NCBI RefSeq assembly: GCF_012911875.1
Contig: NZ_JAAXKZ010000037.1
Coordinates: 1 to 44,661 of the forward strand
Direction of reading: 5' to 3'
From: Pseudonocardia bannensis
GTDB lineage: Bacteria > Actinomycetota > Actinomycetes > Mycobacteriales > Pseudonocardiaceae
DNA: 44,661 nt
The notes below the pieces were generated by a model, which worked only from the letters and a program-made list of their open reading frames with translations, ran no database searches and was not told the DNA's origin. The translations under genes and the position numbers were made by a program. Position 1 is the first letter of the stretch. Each line of letters begins with the position of its first letter. Below are positions 32,312 to 41,188 of the stretch, piece after piece.

Positions 32312-32743
32312 ATGACGGTTGGCCAGTCCGAGGAGAGCCACGACGCCCCCCGCGTGCTGTACGACATGCAGCCACTCATCGCCGACAATCGGGCGGCGTC
32401 CGCGGGTGTGGTGTGGCGGCTGGCCGGGTCCGGCCGGCAGCTCGACGCCAACGTGCTGAACCTACCCGCCGGGCAGCGCATCGACACCCACACCGAACCG
32501 GACCTCGACGTACTGGTAGTGGTGCTCGCCGGCAGCGGAACGCTGACCACCACCGACGGCCTGCTGCCGCTCACCCCGGGCATGCTGGTGTGGCTTCCCC
32601 ACGGCTCCACCCGAAGCCTGGACGCCGGCGCGCAAGGCCTGTCCTACCTGACGACACACCGACGGCGGCCGGGCATGCAGATCCGCCCCCACCGCCCGCA
32701 AGCCCACCGTCCACCCGCGCCAAGCGCGGGAAGCGCGCCGTGA
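32312..32743 (+). CDS. Cupin-domain protein in the haemoglobin operon
   Basis: A 143-residue protein with a cupin fold: QRIDTHTEPDLDVLVVVLAG carries motif 1 and LLPLTPGMLVWLPHGSTRSL motif 2. The C terminus (about 25 residues) is a Pro/Arg/His-rich tail. ATG at 32312 is 7 bases past the previous stop. Its own stop overlaps the next start as GTGA, so it is translationally coupled to the membrane protein. It may be a small-molecule or metal sensor. Function inferred only from context. Confidence 0.78.
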   Translation: MTVGQSEESHDAPRVLYDMQPLIADNRAASAGVVWRLAGSGRQLDANVLNLPAGQRIDTHTEPDLDVLVVVLAGSGTLTTTDGLLPLTPGMLVWLPHGSTRSLDAGAQGLSYLTTHRRRPGMQIRPHRPQAHRPPAPSAGSAP

Positions 32744-33189
32744 GCGTGGGAGTCGCCGCGCTGGCCCAGGTCGCGATCCCGTTCATCTGGCTGGGCGCGG
32801 TGCTGGGCATCTCGTTCCTGGAAGCGCCACTGAAGTTCCGCGCTCCCGGCATCACCGTCGCGCTCGGCCTCGGCATCGGCCGGCTGGTCTTTCGAGCCCT
32901 CAACGTGGCGGAGCTCGTCCTCGCCGCGGCGCTCACTGCGGCTGTGCTCACCGGCGCTCGTGACATCGGAGCCGATCTCGCGACACTGGTGCTGATCATG
33001 CTGTGGGTGCTGCTGGCCGTCCAGGTCGCAGCGCTCCGTCCCCGACTGAACGCCCGGACCCGCCTCATCCTGGCCGGTGCCACCCCGCCGCGGTCGCACC
33101 TGCATCTGGCCTACATCACCCTGGAGGCGGTCAAGGTTGTGCTTCTGCCCCTGCTCGGGGTCCTCCTCGCCCTGCGGGTCGCGGCATGA
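32740..33189 (+). CDS. Four-helix integral membrane protein
   Basis: A 149-residue protein with about four membrane helices: VAIPFIWLGAVLGISFL near 10-26, ELVLAAALTAAVLTG near 63-77, LATLVLIMLWVLLAVQVAAL near 84-103, and VKVVLLPLLGVLLAL near 131-145. I recognise no catalytic motif. The GTG start at 32740 overlaps the cupin stop, and its own stop overlaps the haemoglobin start (ATGA), so it is made together with a group III truncated haemoglobin. A membrane anchor or partner for oxygen/NO chemistry is plausible. Confidence 0.78.
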   Translation: MSVGVAALAQVAIPFIWLGAVLGISFLEAPLKFRAPGITVALGLGIGRLVFRALNVAELVLAAALTAAVLTGARDIGADLATLVLIMLWVLLAVQVAALRPRLNARTRLILAGATPPRSHLHLAYITLEAVKVVLLPLLGVLLALRVAA

Positions 33190-33704
33190 CCGGCGCGGAC
33201 CGACGACGAGACATCGCCGACCGCGACGACATCACGGCCCTGGTGACCGCGTTCTACCGGCGGGCATTCGCCGACGACGTCCTCGGCCCGATCTTCGTCG
33301 ACGTCGCCCGGATGGATCTTCCCGTGCACCTGCCGGTGATGTGCGACTTCTGGGAAACCGTGCTCCTGCACGCCGGTCGCTACCGCCGCAACGCGCTGCG
33401 CCCCCACCTCGCCCTCAATGCCAAGGTCGAGCTCACCGAGGTCCATTTCGCGCGATGGCTCGACCTGTGGACGGCCACCGTGGATGAGCGGCACCGCGGC
33501 GACGTCACGGAACTCGCCAAGGTCCAGGCCGCCCGGATCGCCGGCTCGATCGCCCGCCGGCTGCGGGGGAACAGGCTCGCGAGCCCCTCACCATCCAGGG
33601 TCGGCCAGCAGATCAAAGGTAGCCATGACCGGCATCCCGCGCCCGGAGCTGATCACCTCGCGCCCGGATCCGGGACGTCGCTCATCCCAGGGGTCGGTGG
33701 CTGA
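33186..33704 (+). CDS. Group III truncated haemoglobin
   Basis: A 172-residue protein whose first 130 residues are a group III truncated globin. The family pattern is clear: FYRRAF with Tyr24 (B10), VLGPIF at 32-37, VHLPVMCDFW with His48 (E7 position), RPHLALN with proximal His74, and HFARWLDLW at 87-95. Such globins bind oxygen and NO with a haem and are linked to peroxide or NO detoxification. The last 40 residues are low-complexity and not part of the fold. The ATG overlaps the stop of the membrane protein gene (ATGA). Confidence 0.88.
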   Translation: MTGADRRRDIADRDDITALVTAFYRRAFADDVLGPIFVDVARMDLPVHLPVMCDFWETVLLHAGRYRRNALRPHLALNAKVELTEVHFARWLDLWTATVDERHRGDVTELAKVQAARIAGSIARRLRGNRLASPSPSRVGQQIKGSHDRHPAPGADHLAPGSGTSLIPGVGG

Positions 33705-33723
33705 GGTCATCCCCTGCTGGTGG

Positions 33724-34641
33724 TCACGACCTCTTCTTCTCCGGCACGCGGCCGACCTCGGGTGTCGGCTCTCGCTCCTCCGGCGGGCGGGCGAGCCGGG
33801 CGGCGAGGACGCCGCCGATGAAGAGGTCGTAGACCACGATCCCGACTACCCCGCCGATCAGAGGACCGACGATCGGGATCCACCAGTAGTTGTCGAACCA
33901 CGGCCCGGCGCCGGGGAACGCCAGGTCTCCCCATCCCGCGATCCAGGTGAAGAAGCGGGGCCCGAGGTCGCGGGCCGGGTTGATGGCGTATCCGGCGTTC
34001 GTGCCGATGCTGAGCCCGATGGCCGTCACGACCAGGCCGATAAGGAACGGGGCCAGGTTCGAGAGGGGGGCCTGGTTGCGGTTGTCGATCAGCGCCGCGA
34101 CGAGGCCGACGAGGGCCGCCGTGCCGACGATCTGGTCGAGCAGCGGACCCCACCAGCCACCGTTGAAGTACTCCGCGGGGAAGGTGGCGAAGATCGCGTA
34201 CGTGGGCACGGACTGGTCGCGGGATGCGATGTTGTTCGCGGCGTTGAAGGCATCGATCGCGGGTGCGTAGAGGGCGTAGACCAGCGCCGCAGCGACGAAC
34301 GCCCCGAGCAGCTGGGCGACCCAGTAGGGCCCCACCTTGGGCCAGGGGAAACCGCGCCGGGCCGCGAAGGCCAAGGTGACGGCCGGGTTGAGGTGCGCGC
34401 CGCTCACCCCGCCCGCGACGTAGACACCGAAGACGACCGCCAGCCCCCAACCGAACGCGATGATCAACCAGTTGCCGGCGTCGAAGGGCGTTTCCTGGCG
34501 GCCGGATCCGGGCAGCCCTGCCACCGCCACGGCGACCGAACCGCAACCGAACAGGATGAGGACGAACGTGCCGAGGAACTCGGACAGCAGCTCGCCCCCG
34601 AGTCCGGCGCGAAACTGGCCTCCGCCACGCATTGCTGTCAT
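33724..34641 (-). CDS. Aquaglyceroporin (MIP family)
   Basis: A 305-residue membrane channel with six helices and both NPA loops, HLNPAVTLAF near 89-98 and AINPARDLGPR near 231-241. The Asp after the second NPA-Arg is typical of glycerol facilitators rather than water-only channels. ATG at 34641 follows GAGGAGG; the open frame upstream is not conserved. A cytoplasmic charged tail (PPEEREPTPEVGRVPEKKRS) closes the protein. Convergent with the haemoglobin operon. It probably conducts glycerol or other small neutral solutes. Confidence 0.92.
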   Translation of the reverse strand: MTAMRGGGQFRAGLGGELLSEFLGTFVLILFGCGSVAVAVAGLPGSGRQETPFDAGNWLIIAFGWGLAVVFGVYVAGGVSGAHLNPAVTLAFAARRGFPWPKVGPYWVAQLLGAFVAAALVYALYAPAIDAFNAANNIASRDQSVPTYAIFATFPAEYFNGGWWGPLLDQIVGTAALVGLVAALIDNRNQAPLSNLAPFLIGLVVTAIGLSIGTNAGYAINPARDLGPRFFTWIAGWGDLAFPGAGPWFDNYWWIPIVGPLIGGVVGIVVYDLFIGGVLAARLARPPEEREPTPEVGRVPEKKRS

Positions 34642-34813
34642 TGCCACGCCTCCTCGCGTAGCCGGCACGCGACACGTTGCAGGGTCCCCCCAGGTGCGCG
34701 CTTCAGCAACCCCGATCCCCAACCTGGAGTAGGGGCCAGGCTCCATCGGAGTCACGCCGGTGGTGCTGGGCGGTCAGCGCTGTCACCGCTACCCGACTCG
34801 CTCGCGCCCGGTC

Positions 34814-35098
34814 TCATCTGTCACCGCGGAGTGCCGCAGCCATGAGGAGGATCAGCGGCGGGTACACCCCGAGCACGCACAATCCGCCAGCCAGCAGAGC
34901 GGAGTCGTCGAGGATCAGACCAGCGCCCAGCAGGATCATCGACAGCACGAAGAACGACCACGCGAATCGAGCGAGCACCCGCGCTCGCGTGGCGGGAGCC
35001 GGGGGCTCACGCAGCAGGCGGGCCAGCTCCGGGTCCTCGACCAGGAGAGCCTGTTCGATGGCGCGGAACACGCGCCGTTCCTTCGGCGTGAGCGACAT
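34814..35098 (-). CDS. DUF3040 membrane protein
   Basis: A 94-residue protein of the actinobacterial DUF3040 family: an N-terminal cytoplasmic segment MSLTPKERRVFRAIEQALLV with the SE-RRLL-type helix, followed by two membrane helices (FAWSFFVLSMILLGAGLIL and ALLAGGLCVLGVYPPLIL). Function unknown. ATG at 35098 has only a weak ribosome site. Monocistronic as far as can be seen. Confidence 0.85.
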   Translation of the reverse strand: MSLTPKERRVFRAIEQALLVEDPELARLLREPPAPATRARVLARFAWSFFVLSMILLGAGLILDDSALLAGGLCVLGVYPPLILLMAAALRGDR

Positions 35099-35264
35099 CG
35101 CCGGTCACCAATCCGCCTCGCCCGAGCCGCGAGGGGGCGCGCCACCGGAGGCGGCCGACATCGCCACCTCTACCCACAGATCAGATTTGTCGGTAGCAGC
35201 TATCAGCCCAGTGGGCGGTTCAAGGCGAACCCCATCACCTGGTTCCGCCCAGCCTACTCTCCGC

Positions 35265-35363
35265 ATCCCGGGCACGCTGCGCTTCGCGCGCGTCCATATC
35301 CCGGGCACGCTGCGCTTCGCGCGCGTCCATATCCCGGGCACGCTGCGCTTCGCGCGCGTCCAT
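35265..35363. repeat. Three perfect 33-base tandem repeats
   Basis: A 33-base unit beginning ATCCCGGGCACGCTGCGCTT is repeated three times without mismatch (35265-35297, 35298-35330, 35331-35363). The length is a multiple of three and each unit contains GCGCTTCGCGCGCG. It lies between the DUF3040 gene and the IS110 remnant. It has no spacers, so it is not a CRISPR array. Confidence 0.9.
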
Positions 35364-35429
35364 GAGTTCTCGCGCAGGAGCCGCTGCGGGGGGTCTCTAC
35401 GGGGTTGTCGAGCGGCTGCGGCCGCCGGA

Positions 35430-35747
35430 AACGGCGTGGGGATGCTCGGTCGGAGGTCGGGCGTGCGGTCGCGGAGCATGGCGTAGATGACGTCGACGAT
35501 GACGTCGACGATGACGTCGACGCGGCGCGGGCCAGGCAGATGAGCGCGGCGTTGTGCCGCTTGCCCTGGTCGCGTTTGCGGTCGTAGTAGGCGCGGCTGG
35601 TCGGGTCGGCGAGACTGGCGAAAGCCGACAAGCACAGCGCCGCTTCCCGGACGGGTCCAGGGCGCAGCGTGATGGGTGGACCTGACCACGTCCAGGCCGC
35701 AGAACACCGCCAAGCCGTGATCGGGAATCTTGTCGGGTTCCGACAAG
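35430..35747 (-). pseudogene. Internally deleted IS110-family transposase
   Basis: The minus strand begins SEPDKIPDHGLAVFCGLDVV, an IS110 N-terminal RuvC-like start. It then passes directly, with a frameshift, to AFASLADPTSRAYYDRKRDQ, GKRHNAALICLAR and, near 35470-35490, IYAMLRDRTPD, which are the C-terminal end of the same family. About 300 residues between are missing. The place where the family has a short ARRRCDV is stretched by three GATGACGTCGAC repeats (35486-35521). Confidence 0.7.
35486..35521. repeat. Three 12-base tandem repeats inside the IS110 remnant
   Basis: GATGACGTCGAC three times in a row. On the coding strand of the remnant this adds a VDVI-type four-residue repeat just before the YAMLRD end. 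Multiples of 12 keep the frame. Confidence 0.9.
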
Positions 35748-36339
35748 GACGTCTCCTCGCGGTCCTGGCGCTGCGGTGAGGGTGGCAAGCAGATCCGGCA
35801 ACGCCAGCGGGGTGGGCCGGGTCCTCGAGGGTGATGATCGAGGACGGGAGGACCACGGTGGCGGCCTCGCGGTGCTACGTGGGGGAACCCAGGACGTCCA
35901 GCACGATGGTGGCGCGCCGGGCCGGTTTCGGCAGCGGGAAGTAGTAGCTGTCGTCGGGGTTCCAGCTGATGATCTCGCCGAGCCAGGCGGCCACGGCCAG
36001 CGGCCACGTCGGGTTCTGCGCCGCACCGATGATCACGGCCTGGGCGGCGTGGGGTGACAGGCCCGCGCGGGCGAGGGTGCTCAGCAGCGCTGCCGTCATC
36101 GCGATCGCGGTGGTCTGCCGGTCGGTGATGACCGGGGCGGCGCCCCGCAGTGCAAGCTGTGCCTCTTTGGTTCGCGCCGGCTCGGTGCGCATGAGGTGGA
36201 TCGCGGCGAAGTCTCGCGCCAGGGCCACCAGCTCGGCGATCAGCCCGGCAGAGCTGTCGACGGCCACGAGAACGGCGGCGGCATCGATGCCGGCGCTGTC
36301 GCGCAGCGACGCGGCCGCGAGCAGGCCAGATGGGGCCAT
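35748..36339 (-). pseudogene. Degraded malic-enzyme-like gene, copy 2
   Basis: ATG at 36339 follows GGAGACGAAC and opens 154 residues that parallel the protein at 39852-40787: AAIHLMRTEPARTKEAQLAL, VITDRQTTAIAMTAALLSTL, AVIIGAAQNPTWPLAVA and IISWNPDD. After the TAG at 35875 the similarity goes on in other frames, with VLPSSIITLEDPAHP and then LALPDLLATLTAAPGPRGDV (matching [20 protein letters not shown] of the intact paralogue). Similarity ends at 35748, where the IS110 remnant starts. So the gene was interrupted and then frameshifted. A shortened 154-residue protein could still be made. Confidence 0.7.
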
Positions 36340-36418
36340 GTTCGTCTCCGCGACGGCCCCGGCGACCCGCTGCCGTCGCCGACGACCGCCAGCGGCCGCC
36401 GCAGCGCCGCGGTCGAGC

Positions 36419-36640
36419 TCACCCCTCGACCAGGGTCAGCGGCGGCAGCTGCGATCGATCCACCCACGTATCCACATCGACACCGCAGCTGCCAGCCGCG
36501 TCCATCAGGTCCTCCAGGCGCACCCGATGCAGGTATGCCTCGTAGGGAAGCCCCGCGGCTCGGGCCGTCGTCAGCTTCTGCAGGACCGACTTGACCTGAC
36601 TGTGCAGCTCCGCGATCAAGTTGCCTCCCTCGACGCTCAC
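36419..36640 (-). CDS. Small protein paired with malic-like gene, copy 2
   Basis: A 66- to 73-residue soluble helical protein containing SVLQKLTTARAAGLPYEAYL and ending GVDVDTWVDRSQLPPLTLVEG in the same layout as the protein at 41185-41412 (YDIDTTGWVEPSVLASV near its end). The start is GTG at 36640 or TTG at 36619, which has GGAGG close upstream. It is 79 bases ahead of the malic-like pseudogene. An inverted-repeat operator lies 27-46 bases upstream. I do not recognise the family. Confidence 0.6.
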   Translation of the reverse strand: MSVEGGNLIAELHSQVKSVLQKLTTARAAGLPYEAYLHRVRLEDLMDAAGSCGVDVDTWVDRSQLPPLTLVEG

Positions 36641-36666
36641 CAGCACGACATCTAGAATATATCGCG

Positions 36667-36686
36667 ACTTGCAAAATATTGCAAGT
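36667..36686. promoter_or_regulatory. Inverted-repeat operator, copy 1
   Basis: ACTTGCAAAATATTGCAAGT: perfect 8-base arms around AATA. It lies between the minus-strand small protein gene (start 36640) and the plus-strand gene at 36834, so it can serve both. The second half, AATATTGCAAGT, is identical at 41490-41501. Confidence 0.65.
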
Positions 36687-36833
36687 TCGAAAGTGCGTCT
36701 TTTACGCCTAGGCTTCCGTGAGGACGTTGCCACGGGCTCCGACCGACGGTTCGCTCCGCCGCCGCGTGGCGGTGCCGGTGACTGCGGCTCAGAGCTGGGA
36801 CGGTGGACAGGATTCGAAGGAGGAGGGGTTCGT

Positions 36834-37454
36834 ATGTATGTCCGAATCAATACGATCTACGGTGAGAAGGGCAGGACCGACGCCGCGATCGACTACATCG
36901 AAGGGTCGGATCGGGCCGTCGTCGAGGCCGCGGCCGGCAACAGCGGTCTGGCCACCTTCGTCGACCGGGACGCCGGGCTGATCGTGGCCGCGTCGTACTG
37001 GGATGAGCCCCTGCACTCCTCCGAGGCCGCGCTGACCAAGGTCCGGGAGGGCGCCGCCGCCGTTGCCGGTGGTGATCTCGCCACCGAGACCTACGAGGTC
37101 GCGGCCGCGGTGCAGCCGGCGGCGACACATCCTGGGGCCCCGGTGCGCGTCGCGCGCGTACAGATCGAGCTGGCCAGGATCGCCGACGCGATCGGGTTCG
37201 TCAACGACGAGGTGCTGCCCGGGCTCACCTCGCACAGCGGCCTGTGCAGCGCGCAGCTGCTGATCGACCGCTCCTCGGGGGCCGGCCTCGTCGTCACCGC
37301 CTGGAGAGATGACGCTGCCGCCGAGGCCGCCCGGGCCGTCCTCGACCAGCTTCGAGATCGGGCCGCCGATCAGGCCGGGGCCAAGTTCCTCCGCGTCGAG
37401 ACCTACACGATGATCCGCACCTCGGCGCGGCTCGGCGCGGTACAGCTCGGCTGA
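36834..37454 (+). CDS. Two-domain dimeric alpha/beta-barrel (ABM-like) protein
   Basis: A 206-residue protein with two ferredoxin-like halves. The first (MYVRINTIYGEKGRTDAAID to about 95) and the second (RVARVQIELARIADAIGFVN onward) each look like an antibiotic-biosynthesis-monooxygenase-like barrel; LIVAASYWDEP and LVVTAWRDD are matching strands. Such proteins are haem-binding, monooxygenase-like or of unknown role. ATG at 36834 follows GGAGGAGGGG. It is divergent from the small protein/malic-like locus across the inverted-repeat operator. Assignment rests on fold-level pattern only. Confidence 0.6.
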   Translation: MYVRINTIYGEKGRTDAAIDYIEGSDRAVVEAAAGNSGLATFVDRDAGLIVAASYWDEPLHSSEAALTKVREGAAAVAGGDLATETYEVAAAVQPAATHPGAPVRVARVQIELARIADAIGFVNDEVLPGLTSHSGLCSAQLLIDRSSGAGLVVTAWRDDAAAEAARAVLDQLRDRAADQAGAKFLRVETYTMIRTSARLGAVQLG

Positions 37455-37498
37455 CTCGAGCCGGCCCGGCCCGAGCGTCCCTCGCAACGGGAACCACC

Positions 37499-37813
37499 TC
37501 ACGCCGTGGCGGGCCCTGCGTTCGCGGGTGTTCGCGGGTCACGGGCCGCCGGTGGCGGGGTGGGTGGCTCGGGTCGGAAGCTGTTGCGTTCGTCGAGGCG
37601 CCCGTCGATCCAGCGCCGCAACCGCGTCGCCGCCTCGGTCTCGTGACGGGAGCGGGCGTCGCGGAGTTGCCGGCCCAGACAGCCGAGCGTGTCGTCGATT
37701 TCGGCGACGGGCTCACCGGTGACGAGCATGTCCAGCCGGTCGTCGATGAGCAGGGCGCGCTCGCCCGCCGGCCCGGTGCTGTCGGCGCCCGATGGAGGCG
37801 ATGGCGTGACCAT
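37499..37813 (-). CDS. Small hypothetical protein downstream of pckG
   Basis: A 104-residue acidic then Pro-rich protein: the middle (DDRLDMLVTGEPVAEIDDTL, then LRDARSRHETEAATRLRRWI) is predicted helical and the last 25 residues are Pro/Ala-rich. ATG at 37813 follows CGGAG. It lies 116 bases downstream of pckG on the same strand. I do not recognise it. Coding is supported by the start site and the codon-position GC pattern, not by similarity. Confidence 0.5.
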   Translation of the reverse strand: MVTPSPPSGADSTGPAGERALLIDDRLDMLVTGEPVAEIDDTLGCLGRQLRDARSRHETEAATRLRRWIDGRLDERNSFRPEPPTPPPAARDPRTPANAGPATA

Positions 37814-37929
37814 GTGATGGCTCCGAGGTGGCGGAGGGGCGTGCCAGAGGCGAGGGGCAGCCCGGGAGGGGATCCGACCGGCGACCGCACCACGCCGGCG
37901 ACCGGCCGGATTCCCTCCCTCGAGGGGAC

Positions 37930-39750
37930 TCAGCCCAGCCGCAGCCGGAGGTCCTCGAGCTCGTCGCGCAGCGCGCTGGGCACCTTGTCGCCGATCTTGG
38001 CGAACCACTCCTCGATCAACGGCAGCTCGGCCTTCCATTCCCGGGGCTCGACGGCCAGCGCGGCCTGCAGGTCCCCGGCGGGAAGCTCCAGGCCCTCAAG
38101 GTCGAGCGCGTCGGGGGTCGGCACGTATCCGATCGGGGTGTCCACGGCGGCGGCGGTGCCCTCGATCCGGTCGATCGCCCACTTCAGGACCCGGGAGTTC
38201 TCGCCGAACCCCGGCCACAGGAACCGGCCGTCCTCGCCGCGACGGAACCAGTTCACGTAGAAGATCTTGGGCAGCTGCGCGGTATCGGCGCGCTTGCCGG
38301 TGTCGATCCAGTGCTGCAGGTAGTCCCCGGCGTGGTAGCCGAGGAAGGGCAGCATGGCCATCGGGTCGCGGCGGACCACACCGACCTTGCCGGTGGCGGC
38401 GGCGGTGGTCTCCGAGGACAGGGTGGCGCCGAGGAAGGTGCCGTGCTGCCAGCTGCGGGACTCGGTGACCAGCGGGACGGTGCTGGCGCGCCGGCCCCCG
38501 AAGAAGATCGCCGAGATCGGCACACCTTCGGGGTTGTCCCACTCCGGGGCGGTGATCGGGCACTGGGAGATCGGGGTGCAGTAGCGGGAGTTGGGGTGGG
38601 AGGTCAGATCATCGCTGGCGAGGGTCCAGTCCTGCTGGCGCCAGGTGGTCAGGTGCTCGGGCGGGGCCTCGGAGTAGCCCTCCCACCACACGTCCCCATC
38701 GTCGGTGAGCGCCACGTTGGTGAAGATCGAGTTGCCCTGGTGGAGGGTGCGCATGGCGTTCGGGTTGGTCTTCCACCCGGTGCCTGGGGCGACCCCGAAG
38801 AAGCCGAACTCCGGGTTCACCGCATACAGCCGGCCGTCGTCGCCGAACCGCATCCAGGCGATGTCGTCGCCCAGGGTCTCGACCTTCCAGCCCGGGATGG
38901 TGGGCTGCAGCATCGCCAGGTTGGTCTTGCCGCAGGAGCTGGGGAACGCCCCGGTGATGTAGTGGACCTTCCCGGCCGGGGAGGTGAGCTTGAGGATCAG
39001 CATGTGCTCGGCGAGCCAGCCCTCGTCGCGGGCCATCACCGAGGCGATGCGCAGCGAGTAGCACTTCTTGCCCAGCAGCGCGTTGCCGCCGTAGCCCGAG
39101 CCGTAGCTCCAGATCTCGCGGGTCTCGGGGAAGTGGCTGATGTACTTGGTGTCGTTGCACGGCCACGTCACGTCGTCCTGCCCGGGCTGCAGCGGGGCCC
39201 CGACCGAATGCAGGGCCGGCACGAACGCGCCGTCGTCACCGAGGCGGGCCAGCGCGCCCGCCCCCGCGCGGGTCATGATGTGCATCGACGCCACGACGTA
39301 CTCGGAGTCGGTGATCTCTACGCCCAGCTTCGGGTTCTCCGCGGTCAGGGGCCCCATGCAGAACGGGATGACATACATGGTCCGGCCCCGCATGCAGCCC
39401 CGATAGAGCTCGGTCATGGTCGACTTCATGACCTGCGGGTCCATCCAGTTGTTGGTCGGGCCCGCGTCCTCGGGATCCTGCGAGCAGATGAAGGTGCGGT
39501 CCTCGACCCGAGCCACATCCGCGGGGTCAGACGCGCACCAGAACGAGTTGGGCTTCTTCTCCAGGCGCACGAAGGTGCCCGCCGCGACGAGCTGGTCGGT
39601 CAGGCGGGCCCATTCCTCGGGTGAGCCATCGCACCACACCACCCGGTCGGGAGTGGTCAGCTGGGCCGTCTCGCGCACCCACGCCAGCAGCCGCTGGTGG
39701 GTGGTGGGGGCGCTGTCGAGACCCGGGATGGTGGGGGTCGATGCGGTCAT
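37930..39750 (-). CDS. pckG: GTP-dependent phosphoenolpyruvate carboxykinase
   Basis: A 606-residue cytosolic enzyme that converts oxaloacetate and GTP to phosphoenolpyruvate, CO2 and GDP, the entry step of gluconeogenesis. It has normal length and clear motifs: TNNWMDP near 99-105, [20 protein letters not shown] near 132-151, the kinase loop [12 protein letters not shown] with its reactive Cys, and the C-terminal [16 protein letters not shown] at 39750 follows AAGGAGAGG. Upstream on the same strand, 101 bases away, is a malic-enzyme-like gene behind an operator, so the pck gene may share its control. Confidence 0.95.
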   Translation of the reverse strand: MTASTPTIPGLDSAPTTHQRLLAWVRETAQLTTPDRVVWCDGSPEEWARLTDQLVAAGTFVRLEKKPNSFWCASDPADVARVEDRTFICSQDPEDAGPTNNWMDPQVMKSTMTELYRGCMRGRTMYVIPFCMGPLTAENPKLGVEITDSEYVVASMHIMTRAGAGALARLGDDGAFVPALHSVGAPLQPGQDDVTWPCNDTKYISHFPETREIWSYGSGYGGNALLGKKCYSLRIASVMARDEGWLAEHMLILKLTSPAGKVHYITGAFPSSCGKTNLAMLQPTIPGWKVETLGDDIAWMRFGDDGRLYAVNPEFGFFGVAPGTGWKTNPNAMRTLHQGNSIFTNVALTDDGDVWWEGYSEAPPEHLTTWRQQDWTLASDDLTSHPNSRYCTPISQCPITAPEWDNPEGVPISAIFFGGRRASTVPLVTESRSWQHGTFLGATLSSETTAAATGKVGVVRRDPMAMLPFLGYHAGDYLQHWIDTGKRADTAQLPKIFYVNWFRRGEDGRFLWPGFGENSRVLKWAIDRIEGTAAAVDTPIGYVPTPDALDLEGLELPAGDLQAALAVEPREWKAELPLIEEWFAKIGDKVPSALRDELEDLRLRLG

Positions 39751-39851
39751 GTGTCCTCTCCTTGCGGAATTGCTCTGCGCTACCGGTGGAGTGCTGTGAA
39801 CCTGGGCCCCGGTCTCGGTGCCCGTCCCCGGCCCGCCGGCCACCTGCGGTG

Positions 39852-40787
39852 TCATCGCTGCTCCGGGCGGTCGCGTTGTCGCCGGGACGGAAACAACCGC
39901 CACGAGCGCCCGAACGGCGGGGGAACCGGGTTGAACACCTGCGATGCCGCGGCGGCGACCTCGTAGGTGAGATCGGGGCTGCGCAGGCTCGGCAGCAACC
40001 GGTGCGGCGGAGCGGCGGCCATCAGCCCCCGCGCGCAGGCGGCGTAGGCCTCGATGTCCACGAGCGGCCCCGGGGAGCCGGCGATGGCCCGGAACAGCCC
40101 CGGCAGGGCGAGCAGGTGGTCGGTGTCGCCGTCGAGACCGATCACCGAGCCGCAGGGACGGTCCAGAGCCACCCGTGCCAGCTCCGGGTCCGGGCCCAGC
40201 AGGTTGATCACCGCGTCGGCGTCGCGGGCGACCCTGGCCAGCGCAGCGCACCTGGCGTCCTGGGGGTTCCACAGGGTGATGTCGAAGATCCCGGCGCTCA
40301 GCAGCATCGGGCACATCAGTGGAAGCGACGCCGCCCCGGCGATCATGACCCGGCTCGTGGGCAACGGCCGGTGCAAGCGCGTCAGATACGTCAGCAGGGC
40401 GGCGGTCAACGTGATGGCCCTGGCGTCGTCATCGATCACCAGCGGCCGCCCGCCGAGCTCGGTGAGCAGCTGCTGCGTCTCGCGCGCCCGGGCCAGGTCG
40501 GTGCGGGTCAGAAAGATCGCCCCGATGTCGAGCGGAAGACGGTGCAGCGTCGTGGCCAGATGCGCGGCGTCGCGGCTGACCATCGACAGCGGGACGGCGC
40601 GAACACCGGACAGGTCCGCGATCACCGCAGCGTCCTCGTGCAACCCCGGCCCGGTCGCGGCGCGGGGCTCGCGCGGGGCGGCGGCGTCGTTGACCACCGC
40701 AATCGTCCACGAGGCCGCCGGCAGCGGGGGCATCGCGCCAGGGATGAACGGCCCGACCGGCAGATCCCAGGCCTCGCCGGCGCTCAC
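39852..40787 (-). CDS. Malic-enzyme-like NAD-binding protein, copy 1
   Basis: About 311 residues resembling the C-terminal half of malic enzymes: [20 protein letters not shown] parallels the FGGINLEDI region, [19 protein letters not shown] parallels [30 protein letters not shown] the Rossmann start, and [10 protein letters not shown] a later strand. The catalytic residues of true malic enzymes are replaced, so decarboxylation is doubtful. GTG at 40787 is preferred because it overlaps a stop at 40784 as GTGA; ATG at 40796 is an alternative. A 15-base repeat, CCTCGCCGGCGCTCA, at 40772-40786 and 40921-40935 suggests a duplicated start region. It lies next to pckG; a role at the PEP/malate node is inferred. 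Confidence 0.65.
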   Translation of the reverse strand: MSAGEAWDLPVGPFIPGAMPPLPAASWTIAVVNDAAAPREPRAATGPGLHEDAAVIADLSGVRAVPLSMVSRDAAHLATTLHRLPLDIGAIFLTRTDLARARETQQLLTELGGRPLVIDDDARAITLTAALLTYLTRLHRPLPTSRVMIAGAASLPLMCPMLLSAGIFDITLWNPQDARCAALARVARDADAVINLLGPDPELARVALDRPCGSVIGLDGDTDHLLALPGLFRAIAGSPGPLVDIEAYAACARGLMAAAPPHRLLPSLRSPDLTYEVAAAASQVFNPVPPPFGRSWRLFPSRRQRDRPEQR

Positions 40788-40932
40788 GCCGCCCATTTCA
40801 TGCTCGGGCGCTGCGTTGCTCGGTCCGCCCTCGTCTGCGCCGGTCGGCCAGGGACAAGCCCCCCGCCAGCCCGCAGACGCGCCGAGCTGACCGGGGCCGC
40901 CGGAGGTTCGGCGGGGCCAGCCTCGCCGGCGC

Positions 40933-41188
40933 TCATGAGGCCCGCTGCAGCTGCAACTCGGCCGGCCGTTCGTCCTGGCCGGCCGCGCGATGGTTCAGCA
41001 CACCTCGGGCGGCCCGGGTCGCGCACCGATCCCGGCTCGCCGACCAGGAACTCCAGGCCACGGACCCGCACCGGATGACCGAGGGCACGAAACGGCTCCG
41101 AGGTCGCAAGCAGCTCCGAGGTCGCCTCCGCCAACGGCATCGAGGAGGACCGAGGAGAGGACGGGGACGGGGAGGACACCGGGGTCAC
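40933..41188 (-). pseudogene. ArsR-family regulator with internal deletion
   Basis: GTG at 41188 overlaps the stop of the small gene upstream (GTGA). The frame gives PLAEATSELLATSEPFRALG, HPVRVRGLEFLVGEPGSVRD, an ArsR N terminus related to the Mycobacterium Rv0081 regulator. The recognition-helix region is missing. In a shifted frame VLNHRAAGQDERPAELQLQR to a stop at 40933 looks like the family's C-terminal helix. So about 45 residues are deleted and DNA binding is probably lost. The original frame stays open to 40784, so an aberrant 134-residue product is possible. Confidence 0.5.

Noticed and set aside
35265..35363. Possible short CRISPR array
   Set aside because: Units are directly adjacent without spacers, and no cas genes are near.
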